Part shown: one piece after another, positions 43,048 through 51,639 of the stretch
How the letters are laid out: each line of letters opens with the position of its first letter
Position numbering within the stretch: the stretch's first letter is position 1
Translations under genes and position numbers: made by a program
Source: Prevotella sp.
GTDB lineage: Bacteria; Bacteroidota; Bacteroidia; Bacteroidales; Bacteroidaceae
DNA length: 52,473 nt
Assembly: GCA_024682415.1 (NCBI GenBank)
Contig: JAIKZG010000038.1
Span: 1-52,473 of the forward strand
Direction: 5' to 3'
Notes under the pieces: generated by a model
Databases searched by the model: none
Told to the model about the DNA's origin: nothing
Seen by the model: only the letters and a program-made list of their open reading frames with translations

Positions 43048-43095
43048 CAAAAAAAAGCCGACTATTTTGGATTTCTCATTCCCAAACAGTCGGCT
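43048..43095 (-). terminator. Terminator of the fimbrillin operon
   Basis: On the minus strand a stem AGCCGACTnTTT/AAAnAGTCGGCT is followed by eight T residues, 67 bp past the last fimbrillin stop codon. Confidence 0.88.
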
Positions 43096-43161
43096 GTTTA
43101 TCTAATATCTGTGTTATGATTTATCTCATTTCCTTTTCTTAAAAGGAGCGAAATCAAATTT

Positions 43162-44127
43162 TTATACGCTTGCCGTAACAGTTCCAATACTTCCGGCACT
43201 ACCCCAAGCCGTAATGCTTGATGTAGAGAACGTAAGTGAAGGCATATCCACTGTAACAGTGATTGTACAATTCATACCAGCCTGTAACGCAGGTATTGAA
43301 AACGTTCCTGAGAATGTTTTGCTACTATAATCAGGATCTGCAAGTTTCAAAGTAAAGTTTGCTATAGTCGGTGTATACGCTGCTTGTGGCAATACTATAA
43401 ATTGCTTTGTCACTTGCGTCTCAGCATTATTAGTTGTACCGTCACTCGCATCGCTCATTGTATAACTAACCTCACTTCTAATATCCGTATTTACAGTTAT
43501 CGTTGTATCAGCAGGATTAAAAGATCCAAAATGATGCAAACCACTTAATGTAAATTGCAAATTTTTTAAATCAGGATAGTTTGCCTTAAGATGCTCACTG
43601 CGTACAAAAACAAATGTCAATGATGCCATTTTATGATGGAATACAAAATTCACAGCATTTGAATTAGCCGCATTGCTTGCTTTTGCCACAAGAATATCAT
43701 AACCCTTTTGCGCTGCCGGAGTTTGCGTACTAGTATTTATATTTACCTTATCTGATTCACCAAGTGCATTACCTGCTGTTCCTGAGAAAGGATAATATGC
43801 TACATATTCAGCTATATTGCCTACATTCTTATTACTAAAGAATACAGGACCACCTGCCGAATGGGTAAAAGAGCCATTGCCTGAAGTAACATATTTTACA
43901 TTATTGTAGTCATTACCTGTAATACCGATAGCATCACCGGAATCCCATGTAGTGCCAGCTGCACGACTTCTTGCCGTCACCGTGTTAGAACCTCCATCGA
44001 AGATGGAAGCAAAGACTTTTAATTCCTTGCTATTATCCACCACGCGGTCCTCAGAATCATCGCTGCTGCAAGAAGCGAATGTAACCAAAGCCACTGCAAG
44101 AGGCAAATATCTAAATATCTTCTTCAT
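43162..44127 (-). CDS. Fimbrillin-family lipoprotein 1
   Basis: This 321-residue protein has lipid Cys20 (F-A-S-C-S-S-D-D), then A-R-S-R-A-A-G with Arg55 as the likely protease site. The fimbrillin (Mfa-like) core follows: G-D-A-I-G-I-T-G, Y-V-A-Y-Y-P-F-S-G, F-H-H-K-M-A-S-L-T-F, V-L-P-Q-A-A-Y-T-P and a closing I-T-A-W-G. It is closest in layout to fimbrillins 2 and 3. It is last in the operon, so it may be a tip or minor subunit; the role is inferred. Confidence 0.87.
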   Translation of the reverse strand: MKKIFRYLPLAVALVTFASCSSDDSEDRVVDNSKELKVFASIFDGGSNTVTARSRAAGTTWDSGDAIGITGNDYNNVKYVTSGNGSFTHSAGGPVFFSNKNVGNIAEYVAYYPFSGTAGNALGESDKVNINTSTQTPAAQKGYDILVAKASNAANSNAVNFVFHHKMASLTFVFVRSEHLKANYPDLKNLQFTLSGLHHFGSFNPADTTITVNTDIRSEVSYTMSDASDGTTNNAETQVTKQFIVLPQAAYTPTIANFTLKLADPDYSSKTFSGTFSIPALQAGMNCTITVTVDMPSLTFSTSSITAWGSAGSIGTVTASV

Positions 44128-44150
44128 AATTTTATATTTTTCAGAGGTTT

Positions 44151-45176
44151 CTATTTTATTGTATATGCCTTAGATACGCCATTGCCCCATGCCTTAATTG
44201 TAGCTTGAGAAACAATTGCCGAGCGATCAAGAGTCACTGTATAATAATAGTCATTACCAGCCTCCAATTTAGGAATATTAAGCTTCGCCTTATACAGTAT
44301 GCCATTATTGTATACTATCAGATTATCAAAATCTGGAGTATAACTAGCCTGTGGGAAGAAAATCAATTCCACTCTGCTCTGATTAGTTTCAGGCTTAAGC
44401 CAATACATAGTCGTGTATTTACGCAATTCTGAGCTCCAATTGCTGGCAGTAGCGACACCTGTACGAGGAGAGAAGGTTCCAGCAAGGATAAGTCCTCCAA
44501 GACGCAAACTATCTACATGCACACCACGTCCATCCACATCAACAAAGTTAAGCGAAATCATTGACATTTTATGTTGGAAAGTCAAGATCAAATTTGCGCC
44601 AACATTTTCTGTCTCTGGCGCATACATAAAGTCATAATGCGCCTGTGCAGTCGGACTCTGATCATATGTGTCTTTTTCCACCTGTCGTGGGAGGTATTCA
44701 TAATTCCCACTGATGTATGGATAATATCCTACATACGGACGTACATTATACCATTCATGGTCATTATAATACATTATATTACTTGTCCATATAGTATCAT
44801 AGACTATTCGACCATGATAACTTGTGATAGACACCGTAAATGCTCTTTCCGGGCAAATAAAGCTATCTACCTCTTCACCGGCAGCGTTATTCACCTTTTG
44901 GTAAATATATGCCTCATTTACGTAGCATCCATATTCAGGTTCACCTTTATCAAGGTTGGAATATATCATTGTGATACCTATAGTATCACCCATAGCCCAT
45001 GTTGTGCCCGCTGCACGAGTCTGCCCACTCACTGCTGCAGAAATACGCATTGGCTGCAATTCTGAACCCGTTTCCGTAATTACAGGTTTAGTTGCCTCCA
45101 CTATATTGTCGTCACTACTGCAAGCCACAAAGAGCAAACCGACTGCTAAAACAGGAATATATCTTATTATTTTCAT
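44151..45176 (-). CDS. Fimbrillin-family lipoprotein 2
   Basis: This 341-residue protein has lipid Cys19 (F-V-A-C-S-S-D-D) and G-Q-T-R-A-A-G with Arg54. The shared core is G-D-T-I-G-I-T, Y-V-G-Y-Y-P-Y, F-Q-H-K-M-S-M-I-S-L, F-F-P-Q-A-S-Y-T-P and I-K-A-W-G. Compared with fimbrillin 1 it has an extra Tyr-rich insertion at about residues 80-145 (several Y and W between the first strands), which could enlarge a surface loop. It lies 23 bp before fimbrillin 1. Confidence 0.87.
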   Translation of the reverse strand: MKIIRYIPVLAVGLLFVACSSDDNIVEATKPVITETGSELQPMRISAAVSGQTRAAGTTWAMGDTIGITMIYSNLDKGEPEYGCYVNEAYIYQKVNNAAGEEVDSFICPERAFTVSITSYHGRIVYDTIWTSNIMYYNDHEWYNVRPYVGYYPYISGNYEYLPRQVEKDTYDQSPTAQAHYDFMYAPETENVGANLILTFQHKMSMISLNFVDVDGRGVHVDSLRLGGLILAGTFSPRTGVATASNWSSELRKYTTMYWLKPETNQSRVELIFFPQASYTPDFDNLIVYNNGILYKAKLNIPKLEAGNDYYYTVTLDRSAIVSQATIKAWGNGVSKAYTIK

Positions 45177-45215
45177 ATTCTATAAAGTTTTTAGAAAGTT
45201 GTTAGCTCATTGTTA

Positions 45216-46145
45216 CTACATATCCGAGGCATTAATATTGCCCTGATTTTTCCTATTCCAATCTTGGATAGTAATACCCTTCAATTGCATACGCTGATCA
45301 TTAACTGAAATAGTAAGTTCTATAGATTTACCTGCCTCAAACTTTGGCAAAGCGAGATCCATAGTGTACTTTTGGACAATAATATCCTCATCTCCTAAAT
45401 CTTTTTCATTAAAAAGAACAAGAGTACTCTTTTTAGGAGTTTGAGGGAAGAAATACAAGGTATCTGGCACATTGGGATAAGTAATGTTACCTACTGTATC
45501 CTCAGCACCTGGTCTAACCTTGGCATCAGCCTCACATAAACCAGAATACGTTTCAAATGAACCTCTCAGCCTTATTGCGTTTGGCAAATACCATCTATGA
45601 TTCATCAACTTTACATTCTCACCATCGACGAAGTTGAAAATAACCCTTGTCATGATGTGGTCAAACTTGAAAGAAACAGGAGTTCCGTTTCGTCCGATAC
45701 CGAAAGAATACATAAAATCATATTTCTTTGCATGTTCCGCATCACGCATCGCCTTCATATCTATAAGTAAGTCCTCATAATCACCAAATGCATTTCCTGT
45801 ATATGGATAATATGCCATAAATGTATAAACATTTATCTTTGGATCATACATTATTTCCTTACCTGAAGAATAAGAAAGTTGAGTCGATTTACCCGAGGTG
45901 TTTGCCGTATACTTTACATTGAAATAAGGAGAACAAGTGATACCTATAGCATCATTCACTTCCCACTTATCATCATAAGCACGCGTTGTTGCCACCGCAG
46001 GCTCATCGCCATTGAATGTACCATAGAATTGCACTGGCGTACTCGTCGCTGTCGTTTTAGCCTCATCATCAGAACTGCATGAAGCCAACACAGTGGCAAA
46101 GAGAGCCAAAGCTATCGTTGGTAATATATAATATATTCTTTTCAT
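45216..46145 (-). CDS. Fimbrillin-family lipoprotein 3
   Basis: About 309 residues, started at the M-K-R-I-Y-Y Met (46145); an upstream ATG at 46157 adds four residues and is less signal-like. Lipid Cys23 (L-A-S-C-S-S-D-D) and V-A-T-T-R-A with Arg55 are present. The core is N-D-A-I-G-I-T-C, F-M-A-Y-Y-P-Y-T-G, F-D-H-I-M-T-R-V-I-F, Y-F-F-P-Q-T-P and I-T-I-Q-D-W. It groups with fimbrillins 1 and 2. Confidence 0.86.
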   Translation of the reverse strand: MKRIYYILPTIALALFATVLASCSSDDEAKTTATSTPVQFYGTFNGDEPAVATTRAYDDKWEVNDAIGITCSPYFNVKYTANTSGKSTQLSYSSGKEIMYDPKINVYTFMAYYPYTGNAFGDYEDLLIDMKAMRDAEHAKKYDFMYSFGIGRNGTPVSFKFDHIMTRVIFNFVDGENVKLMNHRWYLPNAIRLRGSFETYSGLCEADAKVRPGAEDTVGNITYPNVPDTLYFFPQTPKKSTLVLFNEKDLGDEDIIVQKYTMDLALPKFEAGKSIELTISVNDQRMQLKGITIQDWNRKNQGNINASDM

Positions 46146-46174
46146 ACTCGTAAGCATTTTTATTAGTTATCGTC

Positions 46175-47281
46175 CTAGTTATACATGCTCGTAGAGTCTT
46201 TTTCTGCAGTCCAGTTATCAATTGTGTTGTTTCTGGTTACAAGAACTGGCATAATTACAGCAGTATTCTTAGATGCAGAGTAAGCGATTCTTATTTTGCC
46301 CGTATAAGCATAGTTACGAGGAATATCGTAGTTGGTATAGTCATCAAACGTTACACCTCCGAGATATACACGGAATGTATAGCTTGCGCCACCGATATTT
46401 GTTGTTACATTCAAATAAGTAGCATTAACTGGAGCATTCTCAAAAGTACGTAATGATTCTTCTGCCGACGCTTCACTCTGTCCTACAAGATTCTCAAACG
46501 TATAAAACGTTACAAGGGTGTCTAGAGTATGTATAGGGTCATCATTCTCCACCTTTCCGCAATTTATCATTGGCTGATTGGCGTAAACAGTTCCCGGATT
46601 GCTCAAATAACTATTACCCTTCACATAATTTTTATCTTGATACAGATAAGAAGCCATTGGCACATGGCAAAGCTGTAAACCAGCAAGAGCCACGCCTGAA
46701 TCCACTTGAATTGTGAAATTCATCTTTGTTGCCAATCTAGTGAGATCTATATTTACAGCCCCAGTAGAGGCTGCAAGAGTATAGCCTGTAACATAACCGA
46801 ACATAGGAGTATCATCGTCATTCACAATGTCATCTGTTGAACTAAGAACGATGGCACACTTTTTAAACTCCTCTATTGTTTCAATCTTAGACAACACAGC
46901 TGAATCACAAGATGTTCCATCTACATTGGCTACAGCATATATTGTTATGTTATCGCCCTGACGAGTCGGCACCCTTCCTGTATTAAGAGTATAACCATAA
47001 CCAGCTCTTGCAACTCTTGTATAGCTAAAACCATTACAGTTACCTCTATCATTGAATGCGAGCAAAGCCAGGTCATTAATAATGTTTTCATTCGCTTCGC
47101 TGAGCGTACGCGTCATGTCTGCGCTCATAGTGGCCAATTTCACCGTGAGCTCAGCAGGCGCGCCTTCATTCATGACTTCTCGCCTACCACCGTCAGCAAC
47201 AGAATCGTCACTGCTACATGATGCGACAAGTGTCATCGAGAATGCTGCGAAAGCGAATAATATATATTTTAGCTTATTCAT
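46175..47281 (-). CDS. Fimbrial lipoprotein 4 (FimA-like, DUF4906-type C-terminal motifs)
   Basis: This 368-residue protein has lipid Cys22 (V-A-S-C-S-S-D-D) and D-M-T-R-T with Arg58. It differs from its neighbours. After the Arg site comes I-I-N-D-L-A-L-L-A-F-N and I-T-I-Y-A-V-A-N-V, which is the FimA/Mfa1 N-terminal order. The second half has T-F-Y-T-F-E-N-L-V-G, F-R-V-Y-L-G-G and I-P-R-N-Y-A-Y-T-G-K-I-R-I, resembling DUF4906 proteins. It could be an anchor or accessory shaft subunit. Confidence 0.78.
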   Translation of the reverse strand: MNKLKYILFAFAAFSMTLVASCSSDDSVADGGRREVMNEGAPAELTVKLATMSADMTRTLSEANENIINDLALLAFNDRGNCNGFSYTRVARAGYGYTLNTGRVPTRQGDNITIYAVANVDGTSCDSAVLSKIETIEEFKKCAIVLSSTDDIVNDDDTPMFGYVTGYTLAASTGAVNIDLTRLATKMNFTIQVDSGVALAGLQLCHVPMASYLYQDKNYVKGNSYLSNPGTVYANQPMINCGKVENDDPIHTLDTLVTFYTFENLVGQSEASAEESLRTFENAPVNATYLNVTTNIGGASYTFRVYLGGVTFDDYTNYDIPRNYAYTGKIRIAYSASKNTAVIMPVLVTRNNTIDNWTAEKDSTSMYN

Positions 47282-47311
47282 GCTATTCGTTTTTAAAGGT
47301 GAAAAAAGCTC

Positions 47312-48400
47312 TTATTCAATAGTCTTATCAATATTTGGCACAGTGGTCCAAGGTGAAACCTCTACATTTACGGTAAGGTTGCTTGAAGAGTTAAGCGGAC
47401 CATCGTTTACATCTTTCAGTTCTACGCCCTTACCCTTGATAGTGATATTGATAGTATAAGCATTGTTCTGCTCCACCATACCACCATTGATAGAAACAGG
47501 GTAGTAGATTGTCGAAGTGCCAAGAGAATTGGTATATGTACCCTTTACCACAACCTGCAAGTCGGCACTACTGCCAATCCATGGCAAAACATAGAATGTA
47601 GCCCATGCCGCATAATTAGGATCATTCAATGTAGCGAATGGCTGAACGCCTGTCGACATAATGATATAATCGCTTGAAATGTAAATACTCTCAGCAGTCT
47701 TTATCAAGCTGTCGCAACCAGATTTTTCATTCCATTTACATTTATTCCAGAAATTATGCATGAAAATTTCAGTTGGGGTAAAGCCCGCACCATCGCTACG
47801 ACCAGAGAAGTCAGTCTTCACGTTTATTCTAACACGTGCAACTTTTCTTTCGAGATTCAACAAGACCTGGTCATTTTGAATTGTATCCTCACCATACATA
47901 GGAAGACCAGTATTATACTGGCGGTTTGTTGCTGGCTGATACTGAGAATATCTACCATCTTGCGTACCAGTACTTCTGATATCGACCTTAGTATTCATCA
48001 CATCCTGGAATGTAGCACATCCTGAAACATAATTCTCTGTCACATTAGCAAGTGCTACTGCATAAGTAGCCTTACTCGTGGTAGAAACACGCTTTGTAAA
48101 TATGCCATAAGCATTAGGAGTCATTTTAGAGAAGTCTATATCCTGATAACTCACAATCTTTGAAGTAGGCTTATGACCTTCGAAGAACACAATACATACG
48201 TTGTTCAATGAATCATCAAGAGTTACATCGGTAGTCATTGGAGTACGTGAAGTAACGGTTCCTGGCGTAAGTTTTATCTCAACAGTCTTGTTAAGATCTT
48301 CACCGCTTTTATTAACAGGACCACCTGCTACATCATCGCTGCTACATGCAGCAAAGAAAAGCGGCATGAAAGCCATTATATATAATAGTTGCTTTTTCAT
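47312..48400 (-). CDS. Major fimbrial subunit-like lipoprotein 5 (FimA/Mfa1-type)
   Basis: This 362-residue protein has lipid Cys19 (F-A-A-C-S-S-D-D) and V-T-S-R-T-P with Arg52. The sequence after it (N-N-V-C-I-V-F-F-E-G-H) and L-L-N-L-E-R-K-V-A-R-V-R-I-N fit the FimA/Mfa1 N-terminal domain. The C-terminus N-N-A-Y-T-I-N-I-T-I-K-G then L-T-V-N-V-E-V-S-P-W is the typical last-strand signature of the pilus shaft subunit. It is the best candidate for the main stalk protein of the operon. Confidence 0.82.
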   Translation of the reverse strand: MKKQLLYIMAFMPLFFAACSSDDVAGGPVNKSGEDLNKTVEIKLTPGTVTSRTPMTTDVTLDDSLNNVCIVFFEGHKPTSKIVSYQDIDFSKMTPNAYGIFTKRVSTTSKATYAVALANVTENYVSGCATFQDVMNTKVDIRSTGTQDGRYSQYQPATNRQYNTGLPMYGEDTIQNDQVLLNLERKVARVRINVKTDFSGRSDGAGFTPTEIFMHNFWNKCKWNEKSGCDSLIKTAESIYISSDYIIMSTGVQPFATLNDPNYAAWATFYVLPWIGSSADLQVVVKGTYTNSLGTSTIYYPVSINGGMVEQNNAYTINITIKGKGVELKDVNDGPLNSSSNLTVNVEVSPWTTVPNIDKTIE

Positions 48401-48459
48401 ATTGTTTCTATTTTAAAGTTTGTCGGAAAACATAAATCCTTATTCTAGCTGGCAATCTA

Positions 48460-49461
48460 TTATTCCCAGTCAATGGCAGCATTAGTATTCCAATCGATAA
48501 CCTGAGCCTGAATCGTAGGATGAGTCTGAGTAAAGATTACTCTGAAAATATACTCTTGTCCCTGAGAGAATGTCTTTGTACTTGGAAGCTGATATGTGAA
48601 AGTACCGCCTTCAGCAACAGTAAATTGCAAGAAAGTTGAGCCTGCATTGATTGTCTGAGGGAATATCACAGCTTCAATACTATCATTTGTACCATTTGCA
48701 TTGGCAACAGCCTTTCCCATAATAATATCGCATGTAGCCAAGTCTTCTGACGGAAGAGACAGCATAACTGTAGGGTTCGCGCTATAATTCTTTATAATAG
48801 AAACATTACCTCTATATCTTACATTTTTAATTCTACAGTCGGTAATATTAAAAGAACCATCAGTTACGACTACAATTTTTGAAAGCAAATGTTGATATCT
48901 CAATTTTGCAGCCTCATTATTACGCTCCTTATTTATGTGTGAAGCAAACAACAAATCATTTTTAGCGTATCTTTTTGCATTATTCTGCAAAGAGTCCGTC
49001 TTCTGGACAAATGATGTAGGGAAAGTTCCTCCAATAGCGAAATGCGAAGCCTGGCTTATATTGGCAGCCGAAGAATCCGGATTTGCATTAAGAGAATACA
49101 AATTCACATGATTACCTGTAACTGGATAATACACATCATCAGTGTAATTATAGAATCCTCCGAGACCATCCGAAGTCATCTGCACGCAATTATAAAGCGT
49201 TCGTGTTTCATTAGCTGCCAAACCTGTAAGCTTAGTAGGAAAATTGCTATCATCCACCCACAGATAAAACAACTGATTTGGCAATATCTGTGTATCTTGA
49301 CCATATGTAGCACGAGTGGTCGCTATTTCACTTTGCAGCTTTATTTCGCCATTCCAGTCTTTATTACTGGTATCTGGTCCTACCACTGCGTCATCATTGC
49401 TGCTGCATGCTGTCAACATGCCTAAAGCAACGAAAGCGAACATTAAATACTCCTTTTTCAT
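48460..49461 (-). CDS. Fimbrillin-family lipoprotein 6
   Basis: This 333-residue protein has lipid Cys19 (L-T-A-C-S-S-N-D-D) and A-T-T-R-A-T with Arg50. The second-subgroup core is L-F-Y-L-W-V-D-D, V-N-L-Y-S-L-N-A, A-K-N-D-L-L-F-A, Y-Q-H-L-L-S-K-I-V-V, I-F-P-Q-T-I-N-A-G-S-T-F-L, F-S-Q-G-Q-E-Y-I-F and V-I-D-W-N. It groups with fimbrillins 7, 8 and 9. The 59-bp gap before gene 5 is the widest in the array. Confidence 0.87.
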   Translation of the reverse strand: MKKEYLMFAFVALGMLTACSSNDDAVVGPDTSNKDWNGEIKLQSEIATTRATYGQDTQILPNQLFYLWVDDSNFPTKLTGLAANETRTLYNCVQMTSDGLGGFYNYTDDVYYPVTGNHVNLYSLNANPDSSAANISQASHFAIGGTFPTSFVQKTDSLQNNAKRYAKNDLLFASHINKERNNEAAKLRYQHLLSKIVVVTDGSFNITDCRIKNVRYRGNVSIIKNYSANPTVMLSLPSEDLATCDIIMGKAVANANGTNDSIEAVIFPQTINAGSTFLQFTVAEGGTFTYQLPSTKTFSQGQEYIFRVIFTQTHPTIQAQVIDWNTNAAIDWE

Positions 49462-49487
49462 ATCGTTAGTTTTTTGTTTATTTCTAT

Positions 49488-50507
49488 CTAATTGTTATTC
49501 ACTGGCACATCAGGCATTGTAGCATTTGCATCTTCATCATTAGAAGCGCTATGTCCCCAATCTGTAATCTGCGGACATGTAATCTCAAAGCCCTTTGTGT
49601 TTACTTTGATATAGAATGTGTACTGATGACCTGGCTTAAATTCGTAATCTACCAGAGAATATACGAATGTACGTCCATCATCGGTGCTAAGTTCTATAAA
49701 CTCACCGCTGGTAACTGTCTGTGGCAGAATAATGCCTTCATTCAATCTACCTTTACCGAAGTCGTGAGCTATCTCTATCGAACCTTTGTCTGTATAATTA
49801 GTTAATATAACAGTATCACGACTATATGTCATTGTAGCAGTACGATATACTCCATTGATCTTTATCTTCGTAATAGTGTTCAATAAGTTAAGATTTTCTT
49901 CATTATCAAATCTTACGACTATATTACTAAGCTTATGTCTGAATGGAATAGTTACGCCCCTTGATGCTATTGCGCCTTCTACTTTTCCCCATAGCAAATC
50001 ACTCTTTGCATAATCGGTCTGCTGCACTTGTGAATATTGAGTGCGATGAGTGACCGAACGCGACGCACCCCTTGCCAAAATAAGGTTTTCGTCCTGCACA
50101 TCGCTCCAATGGTAAGCATATACATTAATCAGACCAATCTGAGGGAACGTAGGTGTAGCATTAGCACCATCATAAGTCAATACATGACTTTTTGTTTCAC
50201 TTCCCAAAGCCTGATACGACTGTGCTTTGTAATGATAACTGCTATATCTCAAATATTCAGCCGTGGTAGCAGCATTAGGGTCATCCACCCATACATGCAC
50301 TATCTCACCATCACTTATAGATGTGCCGAGTTCAAAATCCGTACGGGTCACAGGTTCTATCACATTCGGCACAATCTCAATAGGAACACCGTTCGTCGTG
50401 AGGTTTCTACCATCTATATTATCAGATGTAGAAACATCATCCGAACTACATGCCATAAAGAGCAGTGCCGGCGACATAAGCAATATGTTGATTATCTTTT
50501 GTTTCAT
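49488..50507 (-). CDS. Fimbrillin-family lipoprotein 7
   Basis: This 339-residue protein has lipid Cys20 (F-M-A-C-S-S-D-D) and E-P-V-T-R-T-D with Arg55. The core is I-V-H-V-W-V-D-D, I-N-V-Y-A-Y-H-W, A-K-S-D-L-L-W-G, F-R-H-K-L-S-N-I-V-V, I-L-P-Q-T-V-T-S-G, F-K-P-G-H-Q-Y-T-F and I-T-D-W-G. Same subgroup as 6, 8 and 9. Confidence 0.87.
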   Translation of the reverse strand: MKQKIINILLMSPALLFMACSSDDVSTSDNIDGRNLTTNGVPIEIVPNVIEPVTRTDFELGTSISDGEIVHVWVDDPNAATTAEYLRYSSYHYKAQSYQALGSETKSHVLTYDGANATPTFPQIGLINVYAYHWSDVQDENLILARGASRSVTHRTQYSQVQQTDYAKSDLLWGKVEGAIASRGVTIPFRHKLSNIVVRFDNEENLNLLNTITKIKINGVYRTATMTYSRDTVILTNYTDKGSIEIAHDFGKGRLNEGIILPQTVTSGEFIELSTDDGRTFVYSLVDYEFKPGHQYTFYIKVNTKGFEITCPQITDWGHSASNDEDANATMPDVPVNNN

Positions 50508-50557
50508 TGCTCCTTGTGTTTTAGGTCTTATTTTTTTATTTCGTTATTAATATCGCT

Positions 50558-51604
50558 TTAGTTCTTAAAACCATTAGCTACGCCATCAATATTGGTATTA
50601 GTCCAATCTACGACTTCCGACACCTTTATGGTTCCTACATCATAGACAAGATCTTCTGATGTATACACATAAAAGCGATATTCCTTACCAGCCTCAAAAG
50701 TCTGCGTTGAGGCAAGTTTAAAAGTGAAGCTCTTTCCAAGAGCAGCACAAGTAAAGTGTATAAACTTTGTGTTGGCTGCTATTGTCTGTGGAATTATCGC
50801 ACACACATTACTGTTGTATCCGTCATGATCCATCTCTATTGTTTCGACAGCTCCTGTCGGAGTTATCTCGATCGATGTATCGCCATATTTCTTTGAGCGA
50901 TTTATCGTCACGATACCTTCTGTCATGGTTTCTGTAATCTGCATTGACGACAAATTGTCATTAATATCCTGATCATCAAAAGCCAACTGAACAGAAATCT
51001 TAGCAAGAGCATGCTTGAATGGGATTGTCACACTATTCTTGGTGTGAGGCTGATACTTCAGTTCACCATAAAGCATATCGCTCTGGCAGAAATTCGCCAG
51101 CGTGCTTTGATCAGTGAGCACCTTATGTACCAATCCTGTAGTAGTAGGCAAAGCTGCGCCATCACTTATCGGTGTTGTTGCGTTAATACGCATTGCGTAG
51201 ATGTTTACGCGGTTGCCACTTGTAGGATATTTCAATGCCGTGCCTCGGCGCTGGAATAGAGATCCTGTTGTCAAGTTAGAATTATCTACACTAAACACTG
51301 TATACCCATAATGAGCCTTTGGCGTTTTAGACATATCCAAATCCGTAGTCTGACAATCGTCTACCCATAATCTTATAGAGTCGTCTGCCTGGAATGAGGT
51401 TATGGTATTATATCCCCAGTCATCGAAAGTACGAGTAACAGGAATACTGGTACTAAATTTTATCTCTTCATCCACAGCGTCTGTCACATCCGGGGTCATA
51501 ACCTCAGCTACATCATCGCTCGAAGAGCAACCACTTAGCGAGATTATTCCTGCCATCAATGCCAAGCCACTCAGAAATATATTATTTTTCCTAATTGTTT
51601 TCAT
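50558..51604 (-). CDS. Fimbrillin-family lipoprotein 8
   Basis: This 348-residue protein has lipid Cys26 (L-S-G-C-S-S-S-D-D) and I-P-V-T-R-T-F with Arg58. The core is I-R-L-W-V-D-D, V-N-I-Y-A-M-R-I, C-Q-S-D-M-L-Y-G, F-K-H-A-L-A-K-I-S-V, I-I-P-Q-T-I-A-A-N-T-K-F-I, F-E-A-G-K-E-Y-R-F and V-V-D-W-T. A 50-bp gap precedes gene 7. Confidence 0.87.
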   Translation of the reverse strand: MKTIRKNNIFLSGLALMAGIISLSGCSSSDDVAEVMTPDVTDAVDEEIKFSTSIPVTRTFDDWGYNTITSFQADDSIRLWVDDCQTTDLDMSKTPKAHYGYTVFSVDNSNLTTGSLFQRRGTALKYPTSGNRVNIYAMRINATTPISDGAALPTTTGLVHKVLTDQSTLANFCQSDMLYGELKYQPHTKNSVTIPFKHALAKISVQLAFDDQDINDNLSSMQITETMTEGIVTINRSKKYGDTSIEITPTGAVETIEMDHDGYNSNVCAIIPQTIAANTKFIHFTCAALGKSFTFKLASTQTFEAGKEYRFYVYTSEDLVYDVGTIKVSEVVDWTNTNIDGVANGFKN

Positions 51605-51639
51605 ACTCTCCTTTTTATAATGTTTAAGTTTTGTATGAT

